From assembly GCA_964423425.1 (NCBI GenBank), contig CAYRES010000001.1:310001-374000 (forward strand): 64,000 nt of DNA, in the 5' to 3' direction. The notes beneath the pieces were generated by a model. That model was not told where the DNA came from. It worked only from the letters and a program-made list of their open reading frames with translations, and did no database searches. Position 1 is the first letter of the stretch. Each line of letters opens with the position of its first letter. Positions 1-8,203 of this stretch are shown here, piece by piece. Source of the DNA: CAYRES01 sp964423425 (GTDB lineage: Bacteria > Actinomycetota > Thermoleophilia > RBG-16-64-13). Position numbers and translations under genes: made by a program.

Positions 1-466
1 GCTCGACGGGGGCGTGGACAAGGCTGAACTCGAGCGCTACATCGAGTGGTTCATCGGCGCACGAGGCTTTGCTTTTCTACTCGACACCCTCGACTACATC
101 TACAAGGGGGGCCGCATCGGCCGGGCCAATCACCTGGCGGGCACACTCCTCCACATCAAACCCATCCTCACGTATGACGCCGAGGGTGTGGTGGCACCTT
201 TGGGCAAGGTGCGCGGGGAGAAGAAGGCGCTCAGTTTTGTTCGTAACTACTTCCTCGAGCATACACGCAGTGGTTCCCCCGTGTACGTGGGCATCGGGCA
301 CGGCGTGGCGCCCGAGAAGGGGCAGAAGCTCGCCGATCTCTTACGTTCCACCGATCGCGAGGTCGATGTCCGCTTCGTCAGCGAGGTGGGGTCGGTCATT
401 GGCACCTATTCTGGTCCGGGGGCGCTTGCGTTCTACTTCATCCAGGACGCCGATTTTCCCGGGTAG
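1..466 (+). CDS. degV: DegV family fatty-acid-binding protein, C-terminal part
   Basis: The frame is open from the window edge (first full codon at position 2), so the N-terminal part lies outside. The visible 150 or so residues carry the C-terminal half of the DegV/FakB fold: a segment reading LDTLDYIYKGGRIGRA, and near the end VGSVIGTYSGPGALA. In the family these residues wrap a bound fatty acid, and the protein presents that acid to a FakA-type kinase for phosphorylation and phospholipid synthesis. A FakA/DAK gene often lies upstream in this neighbourhood but cannot be seen here. A GTG at 14 is internal and should not be used as the start. Confidence 0.9.
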   Translation, partial: LDGGVDKAELERYIEWFIGARGFAFLLDTLDYIYKGGRIGRANHLAGTLLHIKPILTYDAEGVVAPLGKVRGEKKALSFVRNYFLEHTRSGSPVYVGIGHGVAPEKGQKLADLLRSTDREVDVRFVSEVGSVIGTYSGPGALAFYFIQDADFPG

Positions 467-520
467 CGCGCGGGGGCGCTCGTCACGTCCGACTTCATCC
501 ACGCAGAATCCGGTGCCGAG

Positions 521-2680
521 GTGATTCACTATCCCCTCGGCACCTCCGCGACGCGCGAGCCCCTGCCCCCGCTGCCACGTGCAGGTCTTCCCAAGTGCCC
601 GGGCGCGGCGCTACAAGCGCCCCTCGATTCGCTTCATGGCATCGGGTCGACGAGGGCTGCGCGTCTCCATTGTCTCGGTCTCGACACCGTGGAAGATCTG
701 CTGCTGTATCTACCCTTCCGCCATGAGACCCCCGCTCGATTGTCGCGTGTCTCAGAACTCAAAGAGGGTGCGGTGTGCACCATCCAGGTGCGGGTCGGGC
801 CGTGCAGCATACGGCACGGACGTAGGCGTGGTCTGCGTATTCTGGAAGCCCTTGTGGCTGATGACAGTGGGTCGATTGTTGCCGTGTGGTACAACCAAGA
901 GTACCTTCGCGAGGCCTTTGCGGGCCGCCCGGAGGTGTTGGTGAGGGGCCGCATGTCCTTCCGGAACCGCACGCCCAGATTCATAGTACAGCGCCATGAG
1001 ATCATCGGCCACAAAGAGTCCGGGCCCGGTGGCATACTCGCACTCACCCCCGTCTACCCGGCGACTGCCGACGTGAGTTTGCGCCTGATACAAGCCGCTG
1101 TACGCTCGGCCCTGCCGGTCGCCCGCGATTTCGTAGATCCCTTACCGGCCCGTCTCCTCGCCGCGCGCTCCTACCCAGGCAAGGCCGAGGCCATCGCCTG
1201 CGCCCACTTCCCGGCTACCGAGTCATCCGCCGTTCGGGCCCGGAAGCGTCTGGCGTTCGAGGAGCTACTCCTGCTTCAAGTGGCACTGCTCGAGCGCAGG
1301 CGGGCGCAGAAGGTGCATCCCGCTGTGGGGCTGGGTTCTCCAGGGCCTCTGTGCCACGCCTTTTTGAAGGAGTTGCCCTATCGCCCGACCGGGGCTCAAG
1401 AGAGGGTCATGGCAGAGATCGACTCCGACCTCAGAGCGCACACACCCATGCTCCGCCTCCTCCAGGGTGACGTAGGGTCGGGAAAGACGCTCGTGGCGGT
1501 GTACGCTCTTCTTCGGGCGCTGGATGCGGGCGGTCAGGGTGTTCTCATGGCACCGACCGAGATCTTGGCCGATCAACATGCCGAGCGCCTCCGGGAAGCA
1601 CTCGAGTCTGTCGGGGTTGAGATCTTGACGTTGAAGGGGAGCCTCCCGGTCGGCCACAAGAGGCGCGTGAAGCGAATACTCGGTCGGGGGCATCCCGCCT
1701 TGGTCGTCGGCACCCACGCGCTCATCCAAGAGGATGTGAGTATCCCGAACCTCCGCGTGGTGGTGATCGACGAGCAGCACCGTTTCGGCGTGGGGCAGCG
1801 CGACGCTCTGCTCATGACTGCAGAGAATGAAAGCCGTCCGCACGTGTTGCATATGACGGCGACACCGATACCACGCACCCTCAGCCTCACCGTCTACGGC
1901 GACCTCGACGTGAGTGTGATCGACGAAATGCCACCCGGCCGACGGCCGGTGAAGACGAAGTGCGTGCGTCCGGAGCAGGAAGGACGGGCCTGGCGGCTCC
2001 TGCGCAGGCGCCTCGACGAGGGCGGACAGGCCTATGTTGTATGCCCCCTCATCGAGGAGAGCCCGGCGCTTCAAAGTGCCGCCGCCACCTCCACGTACGA
2101 AGCGCTCAGCGCGGGTGAGCTGTCCGGTTACGCGGTGCGCCTTCTTCACGGGCGGATGCCGCCCGCAGAGAAGCGTGATGCCATGCAGGCCTTCGCCCAG
2201 GGGAGGGTGCAGGTTCTCGTCTCCACGACAGTGATCGAGGTGGGCGTCGACGTCGCCAATGCCAGCGTCATGGTCATCTTGGGTGCCGGCCGTTTCGGCC
2301 TCTCCCAATTGCATCAGTTGCGCGGCCGGGTGGGCCGGGGGCAAGACGAATCGATGTGCCTGCTCATGGTTGGTGCGAATGACCTCGAGTCCGGTGATCG
2401 CCTCGCCCTGTTCGCCCGCAACCCGGACGGCTTCCAGCTGGCGGAGCTCGACCTCGCCGCCCGCGGGGAGGGGCAACTTTTCGGAGAACGGCAAACGGGA
2501 CTCGGCGACCTGAAGATCGCTCGGTTGCGGACCGACCGGGAGTTGCTCGAGGACGCCCGGCGTGAAGCGCTGCACATGTTCGAGGCCGACCCCGGCCTCT
2601 TGCGCCCCGATCACGCACTTCTGGCCTGGTGTGCGGCGCAACGGTTCGCGGGGGTGGTCGAGCGCTTGGAGCGGGCGTAG
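521..2680 (+). CDS. recG: ATP-dependent DNA helicase RecG
   Basis: Superfamily 2 helicase that remodels stalled replication forks and branch-migrates Holliday junctions. The 719 residues follow the family order: an N-terminal OB-fold wedge domain with the HGIGSTRAARL segment near residue 40, Walker A GDVGSGKT at 316-323, the DEQH box at 417-420, the MTATPIPRTL motif, and the C-terminal QLRGRVGRG motif near 599-607. The GTG start has no strong Shine-Dalgarno sequence, but it gives a normal family length. The stop codon abuts the start of rsmD. Branch migration here overlaps in role with RuvAB, encoded 10 kb downstream. Confidence 0.96.
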   Translation: MIHYPLGTSATREPLPPLPRAGLPKCPGAALQAPLDSLHGIGSTRAARLHCLGLDTVEDLLLYLPFRHETPARLSRVSELKEGAVCTIQVRVGPCSIRHGRRRGLRILEALVADDSGSIVAVWYNQEYLREAFAGRPEVLVRGRMSFRNRTPRFIVQRHEIIGHKESGPGGILALTPVYPATADVSLRLIQAAVRSALPVARDFVDPLPARLLAARSYPGKAEAIACAHFPATESSAVRARKRLAFEELLLLQVALLERRRAQKVHPAVGLGSPGPLCHAFLKELPYRPTGAQERVMAEIDSDLRAHTPMLRLLQGDVGSGKTLVAVYALLRALDAGGQGVLMAPTEILADQHAERLREALESVGVEILTLKGSLPVGHKRRVKRILGRGHPALVVGTHALIQEDVSIPNLRVVVIDEQHRFGVGQRDALLMTAENESRPHVLHMTATPIPRTLSLTVYGDLDVSVIDEMPPGRRPVKTKCVRPEQEGRAWRLLRRRLDEGGQAYVVCPLIEESPALQSAAATSTYEALSAGELSGYAVRLLHGRMPPAEKRDAMQAFAQGRVQVLVSTTVIEVGVDVANASVMVILGAGRFGLSQLHQLRGRVGRGQDESMCLLMVGANDLESGDRLALFARNPDGFQLAELDLAARGEGQLFGERQTGLGDLKIARLRTDRELLEDARREALHMFEADPGLLRPDHALLAWCAAQRFAGVVERLERA

Positions 2681-3247
2681 GTGGGCGAGCTCCGCATCAT
2701 CGCCGGCCGGCAGCGAGGCCACCGGATACAGGTCCCCAGGGGAGAGGTGCGGCCGACCGCCGAGCGGGTGCGCGAGGCTGTCTTCGCGGCTCTCGATTCG
2801 CTCGACGCAGTCTCGGGCTCCAGGGTCCTCGACCTCTTTGCCGGGTCGGGCGCACTCGGTCTGGAGGCGCTGTCTCGAGGTGCAGCCCACTGTTCCTTCG
2901 TGGAGTCAGACCGGCGGGTGGTGGGTGTGTTGAGAGCCAACATCCGCGCACTGGGGTTGGGCGCCGAAGCCACCGTCATGGCCATGCCGTACCAGAAGGC
3001 CCTCAAGCTGGTAGCAGGAATCGACCCCGGGTATGATGTACTCTTTGTAGACCCGCCGTACCGGATGCTGGAGGCGGTCACGGGCACGCTCACCGGCTTC
3101 CTGCCGGTTATCATGCGGCCGGGTGGTATTGTGGTGATTGAAGGGCCACGCCACGCGGTGGTCGAGGTGGGCATGCCGGCTACGTTCGTACGTCACTACG
3201 GTGACACGAGCATAACCATGGTCGAGATAGGAGCGGAACACCCGTGA
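2681..3247 (+). CDS. rsmD: 16S rRNA (guanine966-N2)-methyltransferase RsmD
   Basis: SAM-dependent methyltransferase acting on G966 of 16S rRNA in the small subunit. The 188 residues hold the glycine-rich SAM site DLFAGSGALGLEA (about residues 50-63) and the catalytic motif VDPPY (residues 123-127, the D/NPPY box of amino-methyltransferases). It starts with GTG directly after the recG stop and overlaps coaD by 4 bp, so recG, rsmD and coaD are translationally coupled. The rsmD-coaD pairing is conserved in many bacteria, which supports the call. Confidence 0.95.
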   Translation: MGELRIIAGRQRGHRIQVPRGEVRPTAERVREAVFAALDSLDAVSGSRVLDLFAGSGALGLEALSRGAAHCSFVESDRRVVGVLRANIRALGLGAEATVMAMPYQKALKLVAGIDPGYDVLFVDPPYRMLEAVTGTLTGFLPVIMRPGGIVVIEGPRHAVVEVGMPATFVRHYGDTSITMVEIGAEHP

Positions 3248-3735
3248 AGATCGCGCTTTGTCCCGGAACCTACGATCCGGTCACGAACGGCCACCTCGAC
3301 ATCATTACGCGAGCGGCGGCGAAGTTTGACAGCCTGGTGGTGGCGGTGGTCAAAGACCCTCCCCGTAAGACCGCCCTGTTCTCCACCGAGGAACGTGTTC
3401 ACTTCGTGACAGAGACCACCAAGCATCTGGACAACGTCCGGGTGACCCTTCTCGAGGGTCTGGTGGTGGACATCGCCCGCCGGGAGGGCGCGCAGTTCTT
3501 GATCAAGGGTCTCCGGGCGGTCATGGACTTCGAATACGAGTTCCAGATGGCGCAGTTGAACAAGATGCTCGACCCGGATCTCGAGACCATCTACTTCATG
3601 GCGTCACCCAGATGCGGCTTCATCAGTTCAAGCGGCGTGAAGGAGATCGCGGCTTTTGGCGGAAGTGTGTTGGGGTTGGTTCCCGACATGGTGGCGGCGC
3701 GGTTCGGGGAGATTTACGGTTCGCAGGAGGCGTGA
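3244..3735 (+). CDS. coaD: Phosphopantetheine adenylyltransferase
   Basis: Transfers AMP from ATP to 4'-phosphopantetheine to form dephospho-CoA, the fourth step of coenzyme A synthesis. The 163-residue length is typical. The nucleotidyl-transferase motif TNGH sits at residues 14-17 after a PGTYDP segment, and the ISSSGVKEIA motif follows in the C-terminal third. The start GTG overlaps the rsmD stop as GTGA. A strong AGGAGG for the next gene lies inside the last codons. Confidence 0.97.
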   Translation: MKIALCPGTYDPVTNGHLDIITRAAAKFDSLVVAVVKDPPRKTALFSTEERVHFVTETTKHLDNVRVTLLEGLVVDIARREGAQFLIKGLRAVMDFEYEFQMAQLNKMLDPDLETIYFMASPRCGFISSSGVKEIAAFGGSVLGLVPDMVAARFGEIYGSQEA

Positions 3736-3737
3736 CG

Positions 3738-4193
3738 ATGGACGTCCTGGTTCTGATCGACAAGCTTGACGACCTGGTGCACGGCGCGAGCACCTTCCCC
3801 ATGACCGACAAGGTGATGATCGATCGTGACCAGATCTATGAACTCCTCGACCAGATGCGCGCCACCATCCCCGACGAGATCAAGCAGGCCCGCTGGATAG
3901 TCAAGGAGCGTCAGGAGATGCTCCAAGAGGCCCGTGAGGAGGCTGAGCGCCTGCTCGGCGAGGCGAGAGACGAAGCCGCCCGCCTGGCAGGAGAGACGGA
4001 GATCGTGCGGCGGGCGGAGAGAGAAGCCGAGCACATCCTGCGCGAAGCCGAAGCTCGGGAACGGGAGATCAGGTTGGGAGCGGAGGACTACGCCGATCAG
4101 GTGCTCGAGACCCTGGAGACCAATCTGGCCAAGTTCCTCGGCGCGGTGCAGCGGGGGCGGCAGCGCCTGCAGGGCACCGGCCGGGAGGAGTGA
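3738..4193 (+). CDS. Charged coiled-coil protein, DivIVA / ATP-synthase-b-like
   Basis: A 151-residue, almost wholly helical protein. An N-terminal section (MDVLVLIDKLDDLV) is followed by roughly 90 residues rich in Glu, Arg and Ala with heptad spacing and no membrane segment. It resembles the small proteins annotated as cell-division initiation or F0-b-like that lie between coaD and the DUF177 gene in many Actinomycetota. The ATG start is fixed by AGGAGG at 3725-3730 with a 7-nt spacer. The biochemical role is not known to me; a scaffold at the division site or pole is a guess from the coiled coil. Confidence 0.75.
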   Translation: MDVLVLIDKLDDLVHGASTFPMTDKVMIDRDQIYELLDQMRATIPDEIKQARWIVKERQEMLQEAREEAERLLGEARDEAARLAGETEIVRRAEREAEHILREAEAREREIRLGAEDYADQVLETLETNLAKFLGAVQRGRQRLQGTGREE

Positions 4194-4271
4194 CTCCGGC
4201 CCCGATCGCTCGGTAGCCCCCCTCGCCGCTTGGTGTAGCGGGAGGCTGGAGCCGATTCACCAGGGAAGTCA

Positions 4272-4799
4272 ATGTCCGATACCACGCACATCAGTCTGGA
4301 CCTACGCGGTACTCTGCTCACTCCCGGCCAGCGCCTCGAACGCTCCTTCGAGATGGAAGTGGAGCCGATCTGTGTCGGCGGCCAGATCTACGAGGCACTC
4401 GTGGAAGAAGGGTCCGCCCGCGTGAAGGTGGAGAGGGTCTCCGGAGGGTACTTGGTGACTGTTGACCTGCGGGCCGCCCTGTACGGTCCCTGCGTCCGCT
4501 GTCTCGACGAGGTCAAGGTGGCGGTCGACGCAGAGCAGCAGGAGTTCGTCCCCGTCGAGTCCGAGAAGTGGAAGGGTACCGAGGTCTCGGAGTTCGTGAA
4601 CGATCTCGTGGTGGATCTGTCCGGCCTCTCCCGTGAAGCACTCATCCTCGCGCTTCCCGCGAAACTTCTCTGTGCGGAGGACTGCGTTGGCCTCTGCCCG
4701 CAGTGTGGCAGGCGGCAGGGCCACCCGGAGTGTTCCTGCTCGAAGGACGCGGTCGACCCTCGCTTCGAGAAACTGCGCCACCTCTCCATCGAACCTTGA
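4272..4799 (+). CDS. DUF177 (YceD-like) protein
   Basis: A 175-residue member of the YceD/DUF177 family, whose gene almost always precedes rpmF. The family is linked to 23S rRNA and ribosome maturation, but its mechanism is unclear. Cysteines lie in two places: CVRCLDE mid-protein and CAEDCVGLCPQCG near the C terminus, a probable zinc site typical of the actinobacterial and firmicute branch. The gene is followed after 84 bp by rpmF, which confirms the family assignment by context. Confidence 0.88.
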   Translation: MSDTTHISLDLRGTLLTPGQRLERSFEMEVEPICVGGQIYEALVEEGSARVKVERVSGGYLVTVDLRAALYGPCVRCLDEVKVAVDAEQQEFVPVESEKWKGTEVSEFVNDLVVDLSGLSREALILALPAKLLCAEDCVGLCPQCGRRQGHPECSCSKDAVDPRFEKLRHLSIEP

Positions 4800-4883
4800 A
4801 ATCCTCCGGTTTTTGGGGTACAACTCCACAGCCGAAGAACAACCGGGCTGCAGCTGCTTCCCGGCGCGAAAAGAGGAGATTCG

Positions 4884-5063
4884 TTGGCCGTTCCCAAGAA
4901 GAAGACGTCCCAGTCGAGGAGAAACAAGAGGCGGGCGACACACCGGGTGTTCGCGCCGGGCATCGTGGAGTGTGCTCAGTGCCATTCACCCAAACTGCCT
5001 CACCGCATCTGCCCGAACTGTGGGGTGTACGCCGGTCGCCAGGTGGTTGAGATCGAGGAGTAG
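4884..5063 (+). CDS. rpmF: 50S ribosomal protein L32
   Basis: A 59-residue protein starting at TTG: MAVPKKKTSQSRRNKRRA, then a zinc ribbon with Cys pairs at 30/33 and 43/46. This is the classic bL32 pattern of the zinc-binding form. The TTG start is set by GAGGAG at 4873-4878 with a 5-nt spacer and by the invariant AVPKKK N terminus. The gene is short and is easily missed by length filters. DUF177 followed by rpmF is a conserved pair. Where a genome holds both zinc-binding and zinc-free copies of small ribosomal proteins, this one would be the zinc-replete copy. Confidence 0.96.
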   Translation: MAVPKKKTSQSRRNKRRATHRVFAPGIVECAQCHSPKLPHRICPNCGVYAGRQVVEIEE

Positions 5064-5148
5064 TGGTGCCTGAGCACCTGTGCCCGGGCGACAACCGTCC
5101 TACGAGGCGGCAGGCATCTGGGGGCAAGTCCGGAAGAGAGGCCCCATT

Positions 5149-5436
5149 GTGGGCGAGTCAACCACTTTTCACTGCGAGAGCTGTGGGTATCGTTCTGCAA
5201 CTGTGCGCTGGGGAGTGAGCGCCTCCAACCCCCGCCGCAGATTTCTTCCGGCTCACTGCGCGCATTGTCGCGAATACGTCGAGATAGACATCACAGGGGC
5301 CGATATTCTCGTCGACGTCATCTGTTGCCCCATCTGCGGAGAGGAAGTGTTCTTCATCGACAGAGCCGAGTCCTATCGGTGCCCACGTTGCGAAGGGCCC
5401 GGTCTCAAGCTGACACAGGGACCAGCCTATTGGTAG
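5149..5436 (+). CDS. Small protein with two zinc-ribbon modules
   Basis: A 95-residue protein with four CxxC motifs: CESC, CAHC, CPIC (preceded by another Cys) and CPRC. This suggests two zinc ribbons, or one extended one. No membrane segment is present. I chose the GTG at 5149 because an AGAGAGG-like Shine-Dalgarno lies about 7 nt upstream; an in-frame GTG at 5080 would add 23 residues but has no ribosome-binding site. It sits between rpmF and another small unknown gene. I do not recognise the family. RNA, DNA or protein binding are all possible. Confidence 0.65.
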   Translation: MGESTTFHCESCGYRSATVRWGVSASNPRRRFLPAHCAHCREYVEIDITGADILVDVICCPICGEEVFFIDRAESYRCPRCEGPGLKLTQGPAYW

Positions 5437-5463
5437 GAGCGGACACGGAAGGGTAGCCGCACC

Positions 5464-5712
5464 ATGCAGATCATAGTTCAAGAGGGCAGGGCCATAGTCA
5501 GCCTGCGCTTCCCCATCCAGGCCCACGACGACGCGCTTCGCACCACCTCCATAAACGAGATCACTGATACGGTCAAGGCATACTACCGCGATCATGAGCT
5601 CATCCGGGTGGAGATGAAGGAGGGCACCATCGACGTGGTTCCGTCGGCCATTTCCGGTGTGTTCTGGATCGAGAAGGGGCGGCGGTATCAGCTCAAGGTC
5701 ACCGGTGGTTGA
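5464..5712 (+). CDS. Hypothetical small protein
   Basis: An 82-residue soluble protein (MQIIVQEGRAIVSLRFPIQ at the start) with mixed alpha/beta character and no cysteine or obvious catalytic motif. A GGAAGGG stretch lies 10 nt before the ATG. It follows the zinc-ribbon gene after 27 bp in the same direction, so the two are probably co-transcribed. Codon use looks like the neighbours, which supports real coding. I do not recognise a family. Confidence 0.6.
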   Translation: MQIIVQEGRAIVSLRFPIQAHDDALRTTSINEITDTVKAYYRDHELIRVEMKEGTIDVVPSAISGVFWIEKGRRYQLKVTGG

Positions 5713-5767
5713 CGGAGAAGCGCCTCAGGCGTTGCCCCTCCCCCTACGAATAACACGCCCACTGGGC

Positions 5768-5773
5768 TACAAT
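5768..5773 (+). promoter_or_regulatory. Possible -10 element for the EF-G-like gene
   Basis: TACAAT matches the sigma-70 type -10 hexamer at five of six positions and would place the RNA start near 5780, just before the leader hairpin. I see no good -35 hexamer at 16-18 nt, so this is tentative. Confidence 0.35.
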
Positions 5774-5781
5774 GATTGACT

Positions 5782-5856
5782 CCATGCTGGGCGTGTCATA
5801 TCCGGTTCACAAGGTATCGTGAGCATGGCTGCCGTCGCCTGAGTGACGGCGTTTTT
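5782..5856 (+). promoter_or_regulatory. 5' leader with closing stem and intrinsic terminator-like hairpin
   Basis: CCATGCT (5782-5788) is perfectly complementary to AGCATGG (5822-5828), enclosing 33 nt. Directly after it GCCGTC (5831-5836) pairs with GACGGC (5845-5850) and is followed by GTTTTTG, the form of a short intrinsic terminator. This lies 75-150 nt upstream of the EF-G-like start, with no other gene between, so it may be an attenuator. It could instead simply end the upstream operon. I could not match it to a known riboswitch class. Confidence 0.5.
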
Positions 5857-5930
5857 GTTGGAGAAGGAAGGTGCACGGTGGGCGGGCGCTCCAGTCCGCG
5901 GCCGGCCCGGACGAATCTGAGGAGGATTCG

Positions 5931-8018
5931 ATGTCGCTCTTTGACCCGGCGAGAATTCGTAATGTCGCTGTTGTAGGCCACCGCGGGGCCGGGAAGACGT
6001 CGCTCATCGAGGCTCTCCTTTTCACGAGTGGGGCCAAGAACCGTCTGGGTCACGTCGTTGACGGCACCACGGTCATGGATTACGACGATGACGAGATCAG
6101 ACGGCAGATGACCATCTCGGCGGGCTTGGCCCACGTGGAGTGGAACAAGACCAAGGTCAACCTGGTCGACACCCCTGGAGAGGCGTCCTTCATCAACGAC
6201 TCGCTTGCGAGCCTCGGGGTGGTCGATGCGGCGCTCATGGTGGTGAACGCCGTCACCGGGGTCGAGGTACAGACCGAGAGGGTGTGGAAGAAGGCCTCCG
6301 AGCTGGGCATAGGGTGCATGGTCGCCCTCAATATGATGGACAGGGAGCGCGCCCATTTCGACGAGGCCTTGGCCTCTCTGCGCGACAGGCTTGACCCGGC
6401 GGTTGTCCCCCTCCAGATCCCCATCGGCCAGGAAGAAGGCTTTCGGGGAGTCGTCGACCTTCTCGAGATGAAGGCCTACGTGTACACGGATGACTCCGGC
6501 AAGGCACAGCGGGAGGACATCCCGGGCGACCTCACTGAGGCTGCCGAGAAGGCGAGGGAGGAGTTGATCGAGGCGGTAGCCGAAGTCGACGACGCTCTCA
6601 TCGAGAAGTACCTCGAGGGTGAGGAGATCTCCCTCGAGGAGCTGGCGGCAGCGCTGCGGAGCGGAGTGCGTGATCGGATGCTCTTCCCCCTCGCACTGAT
6701 CTCGTCCACAAAGAACATCGGCACCGACAGGCTGCTCGAGGCGACGGTCGGCGCAGTACCTTCTCCCGCCGACATGGGACCGCGGAGGGTGTCTTCGGGT
6801 GATGGTTCCGAAGAAGTGGATGTTCTACCCGATCCAGGGGAACCATCGTCTCTGGTCGTCTTCAAGACTCTGTACGACCAATTCTCTGGGCGCATCAACC
6901 TCGTCCGCATTTTCTCGGGCCGCATAGGCACCGACACCCATCTCGTCAATGCCCGCAACGGTGAGCGTGAGCGCACTGGCAACATCTTGGTGGTGCAGGG
7001 GAAGGAGACCAAGGGGTTGGATGAAGCCGGAGCGGGCGATATGGTTGCTCTCGCGAAACTCAAAGATACCGGCACGGGCGACACCCTGAGCGACGCCTCG
7101 CGTCCCGTGAGGTTCCGTCCCCACGAGTTCCCCCCTCCGGCGATCTCTTTCGCTCTCGAGCCCAAGAACAAGGGCGACGAGGAGAAGGTGTCGGGGGCGC
7201 TTCGCCGCCTCTCCGAGGAAGATCCGGCCATGCAGCTTCGTTTCGATCAACAGACCAAGGAGATGATCATCTCCGGCACGAGCCAGGTGCAGGTCGAGGT
7301 CATACTCGAGAAGATGCAGCGCCGCTTCGGTGTGGAGGTCAACCTCAAGCCCCCGCAGGTGCCCTACCGGGAAACCATACAGCGCTCAGCCAAAGCCCAG
7401 GGCAGGCACAAGAAACAGACGGGCGGCCGCGGGCAGTTCGGAGATTGCTGGATCGAGATCTCTCCCGCCAGCCGTGGAGAGGGCTACTCGTTCGAGGATG
7501 CCATCTTCGGAGGATCCATCCCTCGCAACTTCATCCCCGCTGTGGAGAAGGGCATCGTCGAGGCCATGGAGCGCGGTGTGGTGGCCGGATATCCGGTGGT
7601 TGACGTCAAAGTGAAGCTCTACGACGGCTCCTACCACACGGTCGACTCCTCTGAGCTCGCTTTCAAGTTGGCCGGTGCACTGGCCCTGAACAAAGCCATG
7701 GAAGCTGCCTCTCCGGTGCTCTTGGAGCCGGTCATGAACGTCGAGGTCATCGTGCCCGAGGAGAACCTGGGTGACATCATGGGCGACTTGTCGAGCCGGC
7801 GGGGCAGACCGCAGGGCAGTGAGAGCATGGGGGAGATGAACATCATTCGGGCGCAGGTACCCTTGGCCGAGATGCTCACCTATGCCCCGCAGCTTCGTTC
7901 CATGACCGGAGGTAGGGGTTCGTTCACGCTTGAGTTCGACCACTACGAGGAAGTACCCGCGCACATGGTGGAGAAGATCGTTCAGGAAGCGAAGGCCCGG
8001 GAGAGCGCTGAGGGGTAG
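5931..8018 (+). CDS. EF-G-like translational GTPase (divergent)
   Basis: A 695-residue paralogue of elongation factor G with all the EF-G domains: GTPase, domain II, the TGGRGQFGDC segment of domain IV near 500, and a C-terminal RSMTGGRGSF segment. The start is ATG with GAGGAGG at 5919-5925 and a 5-nt spacer; an upstream in-frame GTG at 5871 is rejected. The GTPase centre is unusual. The P-loop is GHRGAGKTS (16-24), G3 is DTPGE with Glu84 where EF-G has the catalytic His, the switch region lacks the ERGITI motif, and NKxD is replaced by NMMD. It belongs with the second EF-G-like proteins known from actinobacteria, which seem not to drive normal translocation. Its role is unknown. Confidence 0.85.
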   Translation: MSLFDPARIRNVAVVGHRGAGKTSLIEALLFTSGAKNRLGHVVDGTTVMDYDDDEIRRQMTISAGLAHVEWNKTKVNLVDTPGEASFINDSLASLGVVDAALMVVNAVTGVEVQTERVWKKASELGIGCMVALNMMDRERAHFDEALASLRDRLDPAVVPLQIPIGQEEGFRGVVDLLEMKAYVYTDDSGKAQREDIPGDLTEAAEKAREELIEAVAEVDDALIEKYLEGEEISLEELAAALRSGVRDRMLFPLALISSTKNIGTDRLLEATVGAVPSPADMGPRRVSSGDGSEEVDVLPDPGEPSSLVVFKTLYDQFSGRINLVRIFSGRIGTDTHLVNARNGERERTGNILVVQGKETKGLDEAGAGDMVALAKLKDTGTGDTLSDASRPVRFRPHEFPPPAISFALEPKNKGDEEKVSGALRRLSEEDPAMQLRFDQQTKEMIISGTSQVQVEVILEKMQRRFGVEVNLKPPQVPYRETIQRSAKAQGRHKKQTGGRGQFGDCWIEISPASRGEGYSFEDAIFGGSIPRNFIPAVEKGIVEAMERGVVAGYPVVDVKVKLYDGSYHTVDSSELAFKLAGALALNKAMEAASPVLLEPVMNVEVIVPEENLGDIMGDLSSRRGRPQGSESMGEMNIIRAQVPLAEMLTYAPQLRSMTGGRGSFTLEFDHYEEVPAHMVEKIVQEAKARESAEG

Positions 8019-8059
8019 GGAGTACCAGAGCGGCGATACACGGGTGGAGAAGGAAAGTA

Positions 8060-8095
8060 GGTGGCGGCCCTCGCCGGAAGGCGAGGGCCGCCACC
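8060..8095 (+). terminator. Strong hairpin terminator after the EF-G-like gene
   Basis: Perfect 16-bp stem (8060-8075 with 8080-8095) closed by a GGAA tetraloop, followed by CATTCTTT. The very stable stem and the modest T-rich tail fit a terminator separating the EF-G-like gene from the next promoter. Confidence 0.8.
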
Positions 8096-8143
8096 ATTCT
8101 TTGTGCCTTGCGCCGGCTTTCGGCTCTCGCGACGGGAGAAGGA

Positions 8144-8170
8144 TTGCTGCAACGAACGTTGTAGTATAAT
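8144..8170 (+). promoter_or_regulatory. Promoter with embedded inverted repeat for the SIS regulator
   Basis: A consensus -10 TATAAT lies at 8165-8170, with TTGCTG at 8144-8149 as the likely -35 and a short 15-nt spacer. The spacer contains CAACGAACGTTG (8150-8161), five-base arms around AA. Its position between the two promoter elements is where a repressor would act, so autoregulation by the downstream RpiR-type protein is plausible. The operator role is inference. Confidence 0.6.
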
Positions 8171-8203
8171 TCGGATGCAATCTCCTTGTGAAAGTTAGGG
8201 CCG

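Noticed and set aside
1265..2890. A 541-codon open frame on the minus strand across recG and rsmD
   Set aside because: Antisense to conserved domains of RecG; composition is low-complexity and His/Arg-rich as in shadow frames.
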